A DNA stretch of 64,000 nt from Lentimicrobium sp. (lineage in GTDB: Bacteria; Bacteroidota; Bacteroidia; Bacteroidales; Lentimicrobiaceae). Of the stretch, positions 8,278-17,647 are shown one piece after another. Every line of letters begins with the position of its first letter. The first letter of the stretch is position 1. Made by a program: the position numbers and the translations under genes. Below the pieces are notes generated by a model. It had not been told where the DNA came from and ran no database searches. It worked only from the letters and a program-made list of their open reading frames with translations. Location: contig JAMLHF010000014.1 in NCBI GenBank assembly GCA_023957275.1, positions 1 through 64,000 on the forward strand, written 5' to 3'.

Positions 8278-9816
8278 CTATTTGCGCAGGGTTATCCTGA
8301 ATGTGGTCCCTTTTCCCGGTACAGATGATTTCACATAAATTTTCCCGTCATGAATTTCGCGGATTATGCGCTGGGTCAGTGACAGGCCAAGCCCCCAACC
8401 CCGCTGCTTGCTGGTGTAGCCGGGATTAAAAATGGTACGGAACTTCTTCTTCGGAATTCCTTTACCGGTATCCGAAATATCAATGTGAACCAGGTTTTCG
8501 TCTTCACTCATTTCGATGCGGATATCGCCTTCGCCTTCCATAGCATCCACGGCATTTTTCACGAGGTTCTCAATCACCCAGTCGAACAGCTGGTAGTTGA
8601 GCCGCGTAAGTAAAACGGCATCACGCTGAGGCTGGACGTGAAATGAAACCTTGTTGGAAGTCCGCGTTTTAAGGTATGCCACAGAGTTGTATATCACCTC
8701 CACCACATTTTCGGTTTTGAGGCTGGCCGCCGATCCGATTTTTGAAAAACGCTCAGCAATTGTATTCAGGCGGTTTACGTCTTTCTCCAGCTCTTCAATG
8801 GTCCCTTCTCCAATATCTTTGGATCTCAGGTATTCCACCCAGGCCATCATGGAAGAAAGTGGTGTCCCTAACTGATGGGCAGTTTCCTTGGCCAGTCCCA
8901 CCCACACCTGATTCTGCTCAGAACGGCGCGCGATGCTGAACAACAGATACGAAACCAGGAGGAAAATACCAATGATAATTAGCTGAATAACCGGGAAATA
9001 CCTTAATTGCGTAAGCAGAAAAGAGTCTTTATAGAAAATGTAATGCTTTCTGTCGGCGATAACGATCTCGATGGGTTCATTATAGGCCGCCATTTCATCG
9101 ATGGTATTTTTGACAAATGCAGGATCCTTTAACCGGGTGGTATCAATTTTTCCCCATGCCACAAGTTCGGTCCGGGTACTATCGGTAATAATCACAGGCA
9201 CCGAAGCCGAGTTGTTGACCACCTCGTTGAAGAAGGATTCTACCAGGTCGTCGAGCACCACTTTCAGTTCAGAAAACAGCCTTGAATCCTTGTAATGGAA
9301 ATAAACATAATTGCCTGAATAATAATCCAGTTTCAGGGGCGGATAGACTGAGAATTCTTTCAGCAGCTCCGGGGTGAATTGCCTGACAGTATCCGGGTTA
9401 AAATCCACATTCCTCGCTTCCATGATCCTGCCGTTTTCATCGGCAAGAATCACTGGTATGGATGTATTTTTTGAGATGATGCTCAGATAGAAGAGGATAT
9501 TTTCATCATCGCCTGCCTCCACCATCCTTTCGGTAGCCTCTGCCAGTATCTCAACCCTTTTGCGTTCTTCAACCCGGATCTGATCAAAGAAATCATCGGT
9601 GTAATTTACCAGGCTGACTCTTTGCTGAATAGCATTGGCCCAGGTTGTGATCTTGCTCCGCTCATCCCTGGCTATGTTCTTCACCAGCTGGTTTGTATAC
9701 CACAGCGAAAAACCCACGATCAGCAACGCGATCAGAAACAACCAGCGCTTCCAGGTTTTCTTCTGCTCGTATATGTTGGTAACCCGGGGCTTAAAAAGTT
9801 TTCGAAGGTTCATCAA
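8278..9816 (-). CDS. Membrane sensor histidine kinase
   Basis: This is a two-component sensor of 512 residues. A membrane helix at about 24-43 is followed by an extracytoplasmic sensor domain (about 44-270) and a second helix (about 277-300). HisKA has the phospho-acceptor His in KETAHQLGTPLSS (about 310-322). The ATPase domain has N-box ENLVKNAVDAM (about 413-423), DTGKGIPKK and GWGLGLSLTQ. I see no clear HAMP domain. No response regulator gene is adjacent; the receiver gene at 47.5 kb is far away. The ligand is unknown. The gene stands alone, convergent with ruvC. Confidence 0.92.
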   Translation of the reverse strand: MMNLRKLFKPRVTNIYEQKKTWKRWLFLIALLIVGFSLWYTNQLVKNIARDERSKITTWANAIQQRVSLVNYTDDFFDQIRVEERKRVEILAEATERMVEAGDDENILFYLSIISKNTSIPVILADENGRIMEARNVDFNPDTVRQFTPELLKEFSVYPPLKLDYYSGNYVYFHYKDSRLFSELKVVLDDLVESFFNEVVNNSASVPVIITDSTRTELVAWGKIDTTRLKDPAFVKNTIDEMAAYNEPIEIVIADRKHYIFYKDSFLLTQLRYFPVIQLIIIGIFLLVSYLLFSIARRSEQNQVWVGLAKETAHQLGTPLSSMMAWVEYLRSKDIGEGTIEELEKDVNRLNTIAERFSKIGSAASLKTENVVEVIYNSVAYLKTRTSNKVSFHVQPQRDAVLLTRLNYQLFDWVIENLVKNAVDAMEGEGDIRIEMSEDENLVHIDISDTGKGIPKKKFRTIFNPGYTSKQRGWGLGLSLTQRIIREIHDGKIYVKSSVPGKGTTFRITLRK

Positions 9817-9929
9817 AGTGAGGCTATATGATACAAATATCGGATTTTTATCGGAAACTGTTCAGCACAAGGCAATCTAATGTATAACTGCCGTCCGCGA
9901 CATTTCCTGTAAAGCCTGATTCAGTCCGG

Positions 9930-12461
9930 TCAGTCTTCGTCCCATTCTATTTCAAACTTCACTTCTGAGGCTTTTTTATCCTTTGGCGGTGGTGCATTGC
10001 GGTCTTTCCCGAACTCCGACCTCAGGGCCTGCCTGAGTTCCTGTTTCTGATTTTTAAAGTCATCGGCCATTTTTTTCACCACTGCCTGGCTGTCGTAACG
10101 AAACACCGGTTGGTCAACCGTTCCGGTAAGGTGCAGAAACAGCCTGGTATTAGCACCTTCCGCTATTTCGGAAGCACCGGCAGGGGCCGGGTTGCGTCGT
10201 TTTTTGTTCCGTCCAATCTCCGAAAGCAGCAGATTCAGATGGTAGTCGATGTCGTTGCCAAAGGTGTGTGAACCATAACCCTTCAGGCCCATGACCGACG
10301 ATTTTACTTCCATTTCGGGAATAATCACCGTTTTGCGTGCTATTTCAACGCGGTTTTTCAGGGTGGAAAACTTCACATTCATCAGTTCGTCCGCATCCAG
10401 AAAGCGCGACAATTCCTGCAATGGTTCAAATCCGACCAGTTCCCCGTCCCTGATTTCAAGGTCGGCGATGGCACTCACCGAGGCGGCATCCGTTTCGAAA
10501 CGGTTGCTCATGGTAGCCCCGTACTGAACTTCGGCATCGGCCCGGCCTTTCAGATGACGGCTCTGCAGGCTGGTTTGCCCGAAATCACCGAATTCCCTGA
10601 ACAACCTTTGTATATCTACATCATGAAGAGAGACATTGCATACCACCTGGGCATGGCTGCCGTAACGGTTGTTAAGCACCCCGCTGCCGCTGACGCTTCC
10701 GTCCATGGCTTTCATCGAGAACGAACCCACCCTCAGTACCCTGTCGTCAAGGCTTAGCCTGCCGCTGACCTTTTCGGCGCTGAAATCCCGGTAAGTAAAC
10801 AGATCACATGAAATCGCGGCATTGAACCCGACCCTTTCGGGGAATATGGCGGTTGCCGCGTTCCCGGGCTGACCTTCCCCGGCCGTGGTTGCCGCCGAAG
10901 CCGGTGCAATATCTTCGAGGCAGAGCCTTTCCGAACGAATCGCTGCATCAAAAAACAAGGGCTGATCTTTCTGAAACAGGAAAGCAGCCAGATTGCGGAA
11001 ATTTCCCGACAGGCTGAGATCGCTCCTGCCGGTTTTCAGGCTAAGCCGGTCTATCATCACCGATCCGTTCCGCAGCTCAAGTTCGGCATTGAGGTCACTT
11101 AACTTCCGCCCATCTTTTACAAGCACAAAACCCGCATCTGCAAGGCTCACCAGTCCCGAAGCCTTCTCAGGCACCCTGGCCGCGGCATCAAAACTCCCTT
11201 CGTAACTGATGTCCGCCACCAGTTTCCCGCGGGCATCAGTGATTTGACCTTCAGGCATAAATGCTGCAATCTCATCCAGAAAAAGCGAAGCGCTGAGGGT
11301 CAGGTTCACCTTTGGGCGGACGGAATTTTCAAGCAGCAGCTTCCCCCTGAAATTTCCTCTTCCCGCTGATCCTTCGAATTCAGTAAACTCAAGGCGATCA
11401 GCCCGGATACCTGTTTTGGCGGTATAACTGCCCGAAGCCATAATTCCGCTCAACCTGGTTTTATGCTGCAGATGAGCGAGACTGCCTTTTTTTACAGAAA
11501 ATCCGGCTGTAACTAAAGGCGATTGCTTTCCACCGTAATTGCCTTTAACCCTGAGTTCAGCGGTAAGCCTTCCTCCCGGCCGGTAGTCTTTCAGGGAAGC
11601 AGTAAACCGCTCCGGAATCAGGATAAAAAGCTTTTCAATGTCAGCCTGCTCAACGGAAATTAACAGATCTGTCGCATTGACCCGCTTTCCGTATGACAAC
11701 AGGCCGCTCACGCTGAAATCTTCACCCCCTGCACGCAAACCTGCACGCGTAATATTAATAGTCCCGGCATCCTGGTCAAGAATCACATCGGCGTGAAGAT
11801 TGATGGACTCCTTAAGCGAGTAATCGTCGGGCCCAATGAGCAGTCTTTCGGCCGCAAGGTTTCCTGAAAGACCGGCCTCAACCACCGCTCCTGATATCTT
11901 TCCTTTCAGGGTAACATAACTGATGGCCACGGCAAGGTCGTTTCCGGCAGCCACATCACGGTAGTAGACCTTTGATTTACGCAATACCACCCGTTGAATG
12001 TCGAAATCCACCTTCTTTCCCTCTTCACTGCCGCCCTTTTTCCAGACTTCAAAGTTATTCCTGCCATCCTTGTCCCGCCAAAGGGTTACCGAGGCTTCCT
12101 GGATATCCACACTCCGGATACGGTATTCCCCGGTAAAAAGGCTGAAAATACCAAAACGGAGGGAGATGCCTTTTGCATGGAGCAGCCCGGGAGCTTCTCC
12201 GGCACCGGCCGGAGGCTTTATAGCAACCTGCCTGAAAACTACTGAGGCGTCCGGAAAATTTCTGAACAGGGTAAACTCCACCTCCCCGACTTCGGCCGGG
12301 ACCAGCAGGTGCTTGTTAATTTCGGCAACCACCAGCTGTTTGGCTTTATCTCCATAAGTAAGCGAAACAACCCCAAGGACCACCAAACCAATAACCAAAA
12401 AAGCCGCAATTGCTGCAGCAATCTTAATGGTTCGCCTGTTATGCCGGGATGATTCTTGCAT
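9930..12461 (-). CDS. AsmA-family envelope protein
   Basis: The 843-residue protein has one N-terminal membrane helix (about residues 13-35) and a very long periplasmic part made of repeating beta segments, the AsmA-like plan. The segment after the helix (VPAEVGEVEFTLFRNFPDASVVFRQV) is typical of Bacteroidota AsmA proteins, and KLVADISYEGSFD plus LSGNFRNLAAF resemble the later AsmA region. The C-terminal 50 residues are highly charged. Larger relatives (TamB, YhdP) move lipids to the outer membrane; a similar role here is inference. It has no obvious operon partner. Confidence 0.83.
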   Translation of the reverse strand: MQESSRHNRRTIKIAAAIAAFLVIGLVVLGVVSLTYGDKAKQLVVAEINKHLLVPAEVGEVEFTLFRNFPDASVVFRQVAIKPPAGAGEAPGLLHAKGISLRFGIFSLFTGEYRIRSVDIQEASVTLWRDKDGRNNFEVWKKGGSEEGKKVDFDIQRVVLRKSKVYYRDVAAGNDLAVAISYVTLKGKISGAVVEAGLSGNLAAERLLIGPDDYSLKESINLHADVILDQDAGTINITRAGLRAGGEDFSVSGLLSYGKRVNATDLLISVEQADIEKLFILIPERFTASLKDYRPGGRLTAELRVKGNYGGKQSPLVTAGFSVKKGSLAHLQHKTRLSGIMASGSYTAKTGIRADRLEFTEFEGSAGRGNFRGKLLLENSVRPKVNLTLSASLFLDEIAAFMPEGQITDARGKLVADISYEGSFDAAARVPEKASGLVSLADAGFVLVKDGRKLSDLNAELELRNGSVMIDRLSLKTGRSDLSLSGNFRNLAAFLFQKDQPLFFDAAIRSERLCLEDIAPASAATTAGEGQPGNAATAIFPERVGFNAAISCDLFTYRDFSAEKVSGRLSLDDRVLRVGSFSMKAMDGSVSGSGVLNNRYGSHAQVVCNVSLHDVDIQRLFREFGDFGQTSLQSRHLKGRADAEVQYGATMSNRFETDAASVSAIADLEIRDGELVGFEPLQELSRFLDADELMNVKFSTLKNRVEIARKTVIIPEMEVKSSVMGLKGYGSHTFGNDIDYHLNLLLSEIGRNKKRRNPAPAGASEIAEGANTRLFLHLTGTVDQPVFRYDSQAVVKKMADDFKNQKQELRQALRSEFGKDRNAPPPKDKKASEVKFEIEWDED

Positions 12462-12568
12462 GTAAAAAAGGTTCCGGAGTCTGATCAGAAACTAACGATT
12501 ATTCCTGAAAATCATTGCATCGGTTAGTGAAAGAAACGCTACCGCTTTAGACATGCGATCCGTGGTTT

Positions 12569-14473
12569 TCAGCTGTTCAGCATACTCCTCACAGTCCTGA
12601 CGATACCGTCGGTATCAAATCCGCACAAAGCGTACAACTCTTCCGGCTTTCCCTGGGTGATAAACGCATCGGGGATGCCCAGCCGCACAATCCTTGCCTG
12701 GTAGTTATTGGCGGCCATAAACTCAAGCACCGCGCTGCCCAGCCCGCCGTTGATGGTTCCGTCTTCGACGGTAACGATCCGGTCATACTTTTTAAACACT
12801 TCGTGCAGCATTTGTTCATCAATGGGTTTCAGGAACCGCATGTCGAAGTGCCCGGCCAGAATACCATCGCGCTGCAGGATGTCACAGGCTTCGGTGACAA
12901 AATTCCCCGGGTGACCGATCGACAGAATGGCCACGCTTTCACCTCCGCGCAGTTTACGCCCGGTGCCGGCAGTGATTTCCATAAACGGCTTCTTCCAGTC
13001 GGTGGATAGTCCCCTGCCCCGCGGGTATCGGATAACATAGGGGCCTTTACCGTCGAGCTGGGCTGTGTACATCAGGTGCCGGAGTTCCGTCTCATTCATG
13101 GGCGCTGCGATGGTAAGCCCGGGAATGGCCCGGAAGTACGCCAGATCGTAAGCTCCGTGATGGGTAGGCCCGTCTTCACCGACCAAACCGCCGCGGTCGA
13201 GGCAGAACACCACCTGCAAGCCCTGCAGGGCAACATCGTGAATTACCTGATCGTACGCACGCTGCATAAACGATGAATAAATATTGCAGAACGGAATCAG
13301 TCCGCGCGCGGCCATACCGGCCGAAAAGGTTACGGCGTGCTGCTCGGCAATTCCCACATCAAAAGCCCGGTGAGGCATCACGCTCATCATCATATTTAGC
13401 GAACATCCTGAAGGCATGGCCGGGGTGACCCCGACAATTTTAGGATTCTTCTCCGCCAGTTCAATAATGGTCTTGCCGAAAACATGCTGATACTTCGGAG
13501 GCAGGCTTTTACAGGGCTTTTCGATGATCTCACCCGTGGTTTTGTCGAACATTCCCGGTGAATGATACAGGATCTGATCCTGTTCCGCCTTCTCGAAACC
13601 CTTGCCCTTGACGGTAATTACGTGCAACAGGCGCGGACCGGGGATATTGCGGATATCGTTTAACAGCTTGGTTAGCCTCACCACATCGTGGCCGTCGACC
13701 GGGCCGAAATACCTGAAATTAAAGGCTTCGAAAAGATTGCTTTTATTCAGGATGGTGCTTTTCAGGGCATTCCCGATCTGTTTAACCACGGCCCGTGAAT
13801 TTTTACCGTAACTGGTATTGCCGCCCATCAGTTTCCACACCTTGTCTTTCAGCTTGTTGTAGGCCCTGGAGGTTACAATATCAATCAGGTATTCACGCAG
13901 TGCGCCTACGTTTTTATCGATGGCGATGCCGTTGTCGTTGAGGATTACCAGCAGGTTGGTATTGGATACACCGGCATTGTTGAGGGCCTCCATGGCCATG
14001 CCACCGGTCATGGCTCCGTCGCCGATCACGGCGATGTGCTGTTCATTTTTCCCGTTCAGCAGCCTGGCGGCAGTAGCCATACCCAGTGCAGCAGAGATGG
14101 AAGTGGACGAATGGCCCACACCGAAGGCATCGTAAGCGCTTTCGCTCATTTTCGGGAATCCGGAAATACCGCCAAAGGTACGGTTGGTATGGAATGTATC
14201 CCTTCTTCCGGTGATGATTTTGTGGGCATAAGCCTGATGGCCGACATCCCAGATAAGCTTATCCAAAGGGGTATTGAAAGCGTAATGGATGGCCACTGCT
14301 AGTTCCACGGATCCGAGGCTGGCACCCAGGTGTCCGGGGTTGGAGGAGATCACCTCTATGATAAACTGTCTGATCTCATCGCAGAGCAGCGGAAGTTCAT
14401 CTTCCCTGAGCAGGCGGAGATCGGCCGGGGAATTGATTTTATTCAGCAGTTTTAAGGGTATCTGTGGCGTCAT
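12569..14473 (-). CDS. dxs: 1-deoxy-D-xylulose-5-phosphate synthase
   Basis: DXS condenses pyruvate and glyceraldehyde 3-phosphate with thiamine diphosphate, the first step of the pathway that also uses IspD (3.9 kb). The 634-residue protein is full length. HPGHLGASLG-like SSNPGHLGASLGSVEL lies near 43-58, the ThDP/Mg motif GDGAMTGGMAMEALNNAG near 151-168 and the DRGGLVGEDGPTHHGAYDL block near 425-443. The ATG start is 23 bases from a TAnnTTTG box. The gene is single and divergent from trkA. Confidence 0.97.
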   Translation of the reverse strand: MTPQIPLKLLNKINSPADLRLLREDELPLLCDEIRQFIIEVISSNPGHLGASLGSVELAVAIHYAFNTPLDKLIWDVGHQAYAHKIITGRRDTFHTNRTFGGISGFPKMSESAYDAFGVGHSSTSISAALGMATAARLLNGKNEQHIAVIGDGAMTGGMAMEALNNAGVSNTNLLVILNDNGIAIDKNVGALREYLIDIVTSRAYNKLKDKVWKLMGGNTSYGKNSRAVVKQIGNALKSTILNKSNLFEAFNFRYFGPVDGHDVVRLTKLLNDIRNIPGPRLLHVITVKGKGFEKAEQDQILYHSPGMFDKTTGEIIEKPCKSLPPKYQHVFGKTIIELAEKNPKIVGVTPAMPSGCSLNMMMSVMPHRAFDVGIAEQHAVTFSAGMAARGLIPFCNIYSSFMQRAYDQVIHDVALQGLQVVFCLDRGGLVGEDGPTHHGAYDLAYFRAIPGLTIAAPMNETELRHLMYTAQLDGKGPYVIRYPRGRGLSTDWKKPFMEITAGTGRKLRGGESVAILSIGHPGNFVTEACDILQRDGILAGHFDMRFLKPIDEQMLHEVFKKYDRIVTVEDGTINGGLGSAVLEFMAANNYQARIVRLGIPDAFITQGKPEELYALCGFDTDGIVRTVRSMLNS

Positions 14474-14496
14474 GATCCCTGAAGGAATTTAACGGA

Positions 14497-14504
14497 CAAA
14501 TGTA
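14497..14504 (-). promoter_or_regulatory. Promoter -7 box for dxs
   Basis: The minus strand reads TACATTTG, 23 bases before the dxs ATG, so the leader would be about 15 bases. No -33 element is clear at the expected distance. Confidence 0.55.
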
Positions 14505-14596
14505 CAAATTAATAGGGAAGCGGGAGACCTGAAATGATGTTTGAAAGGTCAGACAAACAGCAGTGCTCAAACCAAAAAAAATACTTAATTCAGTTA

Positions 14597-14629
14597 TTTG
14601 ACTAAAGGTACTGAAAAGTAGTACATTTG
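14597..14629 (+). promoter_or_regulatory. Promoter of trkA-trkH
   Basis: TTTG at 14597-14600, a 21-base spacer and TACATTTG at 14622-14629 fit the consensus. The trkA ATG is 27 bases further on. Confidence 0.75.
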
Positions 14630-14656
14630 CGGGTTAATTTCCAATCATAAGCAGCA

Positions 14657-15997
14657 ATGAACATTATCATAGCCGGAGACGGGGAAGTCGGGTTTCACCT
14701 GGCCAAAATGCTTTCCGGCGAAAACCATAACATCACCATTGTAGATCCGCACCAGGAGCTACTAAAGATGATAGAAACGCATACAGACCTTATGACCATC
14801 ACCGGGGATTCCACCTCCATCAGCGTGCTGGAGCAGGCCAATGTGCGCCGTGCCGACCTGTTGATTTCGGTGGTTCACGACGAAAAAATCAACATCACCA
14901 CCTGTGTGCTGGGCAAAAAACTGGGCGCCCGCCGGACGATCGCCCGCATCAACAACACGGAGTATCTGACCATTGAGAACCGCGAAATCATGCGCTCACT
15001 GGGGATAGATGCCATGGTGTGTCCCGAACGTATTGCAGCCAAGGAGATCGTGAAACTGCTCGGGCAGACCGCGGCAACCGAAATCTTCGACTTTTCCGAA
15101 GGCCGTCTGTCGCTCTTCCTGATCAAACTGGATGAAAAAGCCCTGGTGCTGAACAAAACCCTCAACCAGGTTGCCCATGAAAACCCCCGCCTCGATTTCA
15201 GGGCGATAGCCATTCACCGGAACAACAAAACCATTATCCCGAAAGGGGACGACATATTTAAAATAAACGACCTGGCCTATGTCATTACCAAGCCCGACGG
15301 GGTGGACTCCCTGCTCAGGCTCGGGGGTAAACAAAAACAGGAGATCCGCAATGTAATGATTGTAGGCGGGGGCCGCATCGGACGGAAAACAGCACGCCGC
15401 ATCGAACGCGACATGAATGTGAAGCTGATCGAGATCGACAAGGAACGCTGCCTGAACCTGATCGACCAGCTGGAACACACCCTGATCATCAATGCAGATG
15501 CACGCGACATCGACCTGCTCGAAGATGAGGGTATCCGTAATATGGACGCCTTTATCGCGGTGACCAACGATTATGAGACCAACATCCTGACCTGTCTGCT
15601 GGCCCAGCGTTTCGGGGTAAAGCGCGTGATACCGCTGGTTGAGAACATCGACTATATCGGCATATCGCAGAGTATCGGTATCGAAACCATCATCAACAAA
15701 AAGCTGATCACGGCCTCATACATTGTACGTTTTACCATGGATGCCGAAGTAACAAGCATCAAATGCCTCAGCGGTATCGATGCCGAAGTGCTTGAGTTTG
15801 TCGTGAAGCCGGGAGCCTATGTTACCCGCCGCCCCATCAAAAAAATCGACATCCCGAAAGGGTGCATCATCGGCGGAATCGTCAGGGGAATGCAGAGCTT
15901 TATTGCCGTCGGCGACTTCCAGATACAGGAAGGTGATAAGGTAGTGATCTTTGCCCTTCCGGAAGCCATCAGTAAAGTTCAGGCCCTGTTTAACTGA
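14657..15997 (+). CDS. trkA: Trk potassium uptake regulatory subunit TrkA
   Basis: TrkA is the cytoplasmic NAD(H)-binding ring subunit that gates TrkH. The 446-residue protein carries two copies of the RCK unit: TrkA-N from residue 1 (IIAGDGEVGFHLAKML, a GxGxxG Rossmann motif), TrkA-C at about 140-220, a second TrkA-N at about 231 (VMIVGGGRIGRKTARRI) and TrkA-C to the end. Acidic residues at the ends of the second strands (IVDPH, IEIDKE) fit NAD binding. trkH follows after 43 bases; together they form the K+ uptake system. Confidence 0.96.
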   Translation: MNIIIAGDGEVGFHLAKMLSGENHNITIVDPHQELLKMIETHTDLMTITGDSTSISVLEQANVRRADLLISVVHDEKINITTCVLGKKLGARRTIARINNTEYLTIENREIMRSLGIDAMVCPERIAAKEIVKLLGQTAATEIFDFSEGRLSLFLIKLDEKALVLNKTLNQVAHENPRLDFRAIAIHRNNKTIIPKGDDIFKINDLAYVITKPDGVDSLLRLGGKQKQEIRNVMIVGGGRIGRKTARRIERDMNVKLIEIDKERCLNLIDQLEHTLIINADARDIDLLEDEGIRNMDAFIAVTNDYETNILTCLLAQRFGVKRVIPLVENIDYIGISQSIGIETIINKKLITASYIVRFTMDAEVTSIKCLSGIDAEVLEFVVKPGAYVTRRPIKKIDIPKGCIIGGIVRGMQSFIAVGDFQIQEGDKVVIFALPEAISKVQALFN

Positions 15998-16040
15998 TTT
16001 TAACCTATCTTTCAGCCCTGATCGACAATCATAATCTGTT

Positions 16041-17540
16041 ATGGCCGCTAAAAGCAGGATCAACCTGAATGCCATTATGAAGATCACCGGATTGCTGATG
16101 GTGATTGAAGGATTCTTTATGCTCAGCAGTCTGGGATTTTCAGCCTGGTACGATCCTGACTGTCTTGACCACCTGCGCCTGTTTGATCCCAGGCACGATT
16201 TTCTGCCATTGCTGGTTTCCGGCTCAGGGGTTGGGTTTTTGGGACTTTTGTTCTGGACGTTTAACAAAAAACTTGACCAGAACTCCATTGGTAAACGCGA
16301 AGGGTACATCATTGTATCCCTCACATGGGTTATTATTTCATTTTTCGGAGCCATTCCATTTGTCCTGAGCGGGATCACCACCAGTTACACCGACGCGTTT
16401 TTCGAGACCATGTCAGGATTTACCACAACAGGGGCAACCATCTTCGCCGATATAGAAGCCCTACCCAAAGGCATTCTTTTCTGGCGAAGCATGACCCACT
16501 GGATAGGAGGCATGGGAATAATTGTTTTATCCCTCGCCATTCTTCCCATCCTGGGTATTGGCGGTATGCAGCTCTTCGTAGCTGAAGTTCCCGGTCTTAC
16601 ACCCGACAAACTGCACCCGCGCATTACCCAGACAGCCAAACGCCTGTGGATTATATATGTAATGCTGACGTTGATACAAACCCTGCTGCTGATGCTGGGG
16701 GGGATGAACCTCTTCGAAAGTCTGTGCCACGCCTTTGGCACCATGGCAACCGGAGGATTTTCAACCCGCAATGATTCCATAGCAGGATTTTCTCCTTACA
16801 TACAATATGTTATAATTCTGTTCATGTACCTGGCCGGGATCTCATTTACGCTGCACTATTTCGTCATTAAAAGACAATTCAGGAAGGTATTGCGTAATGA
16901 AGAGCTGCGGATGTACACCCTGCTGCTGATCACAGCAACGGTAACCATTGCTGCAGCGCTTTTTTACATGCAGCACCTTGAATCCGGCAAGGCTTTCCGC
17001 GATGCACTTTTTCAGGTGGTATCCATTGTAACCACTACCGGATATATCACCAGCGATTACCTCACCTGGCCATTTTTCACCTGGTTGCTGATCTTTTTAC
17101 TGATGTTTACCGGGGGGTGCGCCGGATCTACCGGTGGAGGTATTAAAATTGTAAGAATTATCCTGCTTTTCAAAAACAGCCGGATGGAGCTGAAGCGCAT
17201 TGTGCATCCGCAGGCTTTGCTGCCCGTGCGCCTGAACGGCAAATCCATCTCACAGCAGATTATATTTAATGTGCTGGCATTTTTCCTGATCTACATTATC
17301 ATTTTTGCCTTCGGCTCACTGGTGATGTCAGCCATGGGAATGGAGTTCGAATCAGCTGTAGGGGCCGTCGCGGCCAGCCTTGGCAACATCGGTCCCGGAC
17401 TTGGCTCTGTCGGCCCTGTGCTGAACTACAGTACTGTCCCCATGGCCGGCAAGTGGGTACTCGCTTTTCTGATGTTACTGGGCCGTCTGGAACTGTTTAC
17501 AGTATTGATCCTCTTTTCTGCCTCTTTCTGGAAAAAATAA
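16041..17540 (+). CDS. trkH: Trk potassium uptake membrane subunit TrkH
   Basis: This is the K+-translocating channel subunit in the inner membrane. The 499-residue protein has many hydrophobic helices and four pore-loop repeats: SGFTTTGATIF (about 130-140), FGTMATGGFSTRN (about 233-245), VSIVTTTGYITSDY (about 329-342) and AASLGNIGPGLG (about 446-457), the usual TrkH selectivity-filter positions. It is co-transcribed with trkA. The ATG at 16041 follows the trkA stop by 43 bases. Confidence 0.96.
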   Translation: MAAKSRINLNAIMKITGLLMVIEGFFMLSSLGFSAWYDPDCLDHLRLFDPRHDFLPLLVSGSGVGFLGLLFWTFNKKLDQNSIGKREGYIIVSLTWVIISFFGAIPFVLSGITTSYTDAFFETMSGFTTTGATIFADIEALPKGILFWRSMTHWIGGMGIIVLSLAILPILGIGGMQLFVAEVPGLTPDKLHPRITQTAKRLWIIYVMLTLIQTLLLMLGGMNLFESLCHAFGTMATGGFSTRNDSIAGFSPYIQYVIILFMYLAGISFTLHYFVIKRQFRKVLRNEELRMYTLLLITATVTIAAALFYMQHLESGKAFRDALFQVVSIVTTTGYITSDYLTWPFFTWLLIFLLMFTGGCAGSTGGGIKIVRIILLFKNSRMELKRIVHPQALLPVRLNGKSISQQIIFNVLAFFLIYIIIFAFGSLVMSAMGMEFESAVGAVAASLGNIGPGLGSVGPVLNYSTVPMAGKWVLAFLMLLGRLELFTVLILFSASFWKK

Positions 17541-17630
17541 TCTTCTGAGGCAACCTTTCCGGAATGTGACTTTTAATAAGCCTGACAGCTCATCACTTCA
17601 CCGCCGGCGAAAAAGACGGCTGTTTTACTT

Positions 17631-17638
17631 TATCTTTG
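17631..17638 (+). promoter_or_regulatory. Promoter -7 box immediately before the MATE gene
   Basis: TATCTTTG is a full match, and the ATG follows the box by only nine bases. If transcription starts 5-7 bases after the box, the message is leaderless or nearly so. No clear -33 element is present. A weak GCCG/CGGC hairpin lies just upstream, perhaps the trkH terminator. Confidence 0.55.
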
Positions 17639-17647
17639 CAGCCATAA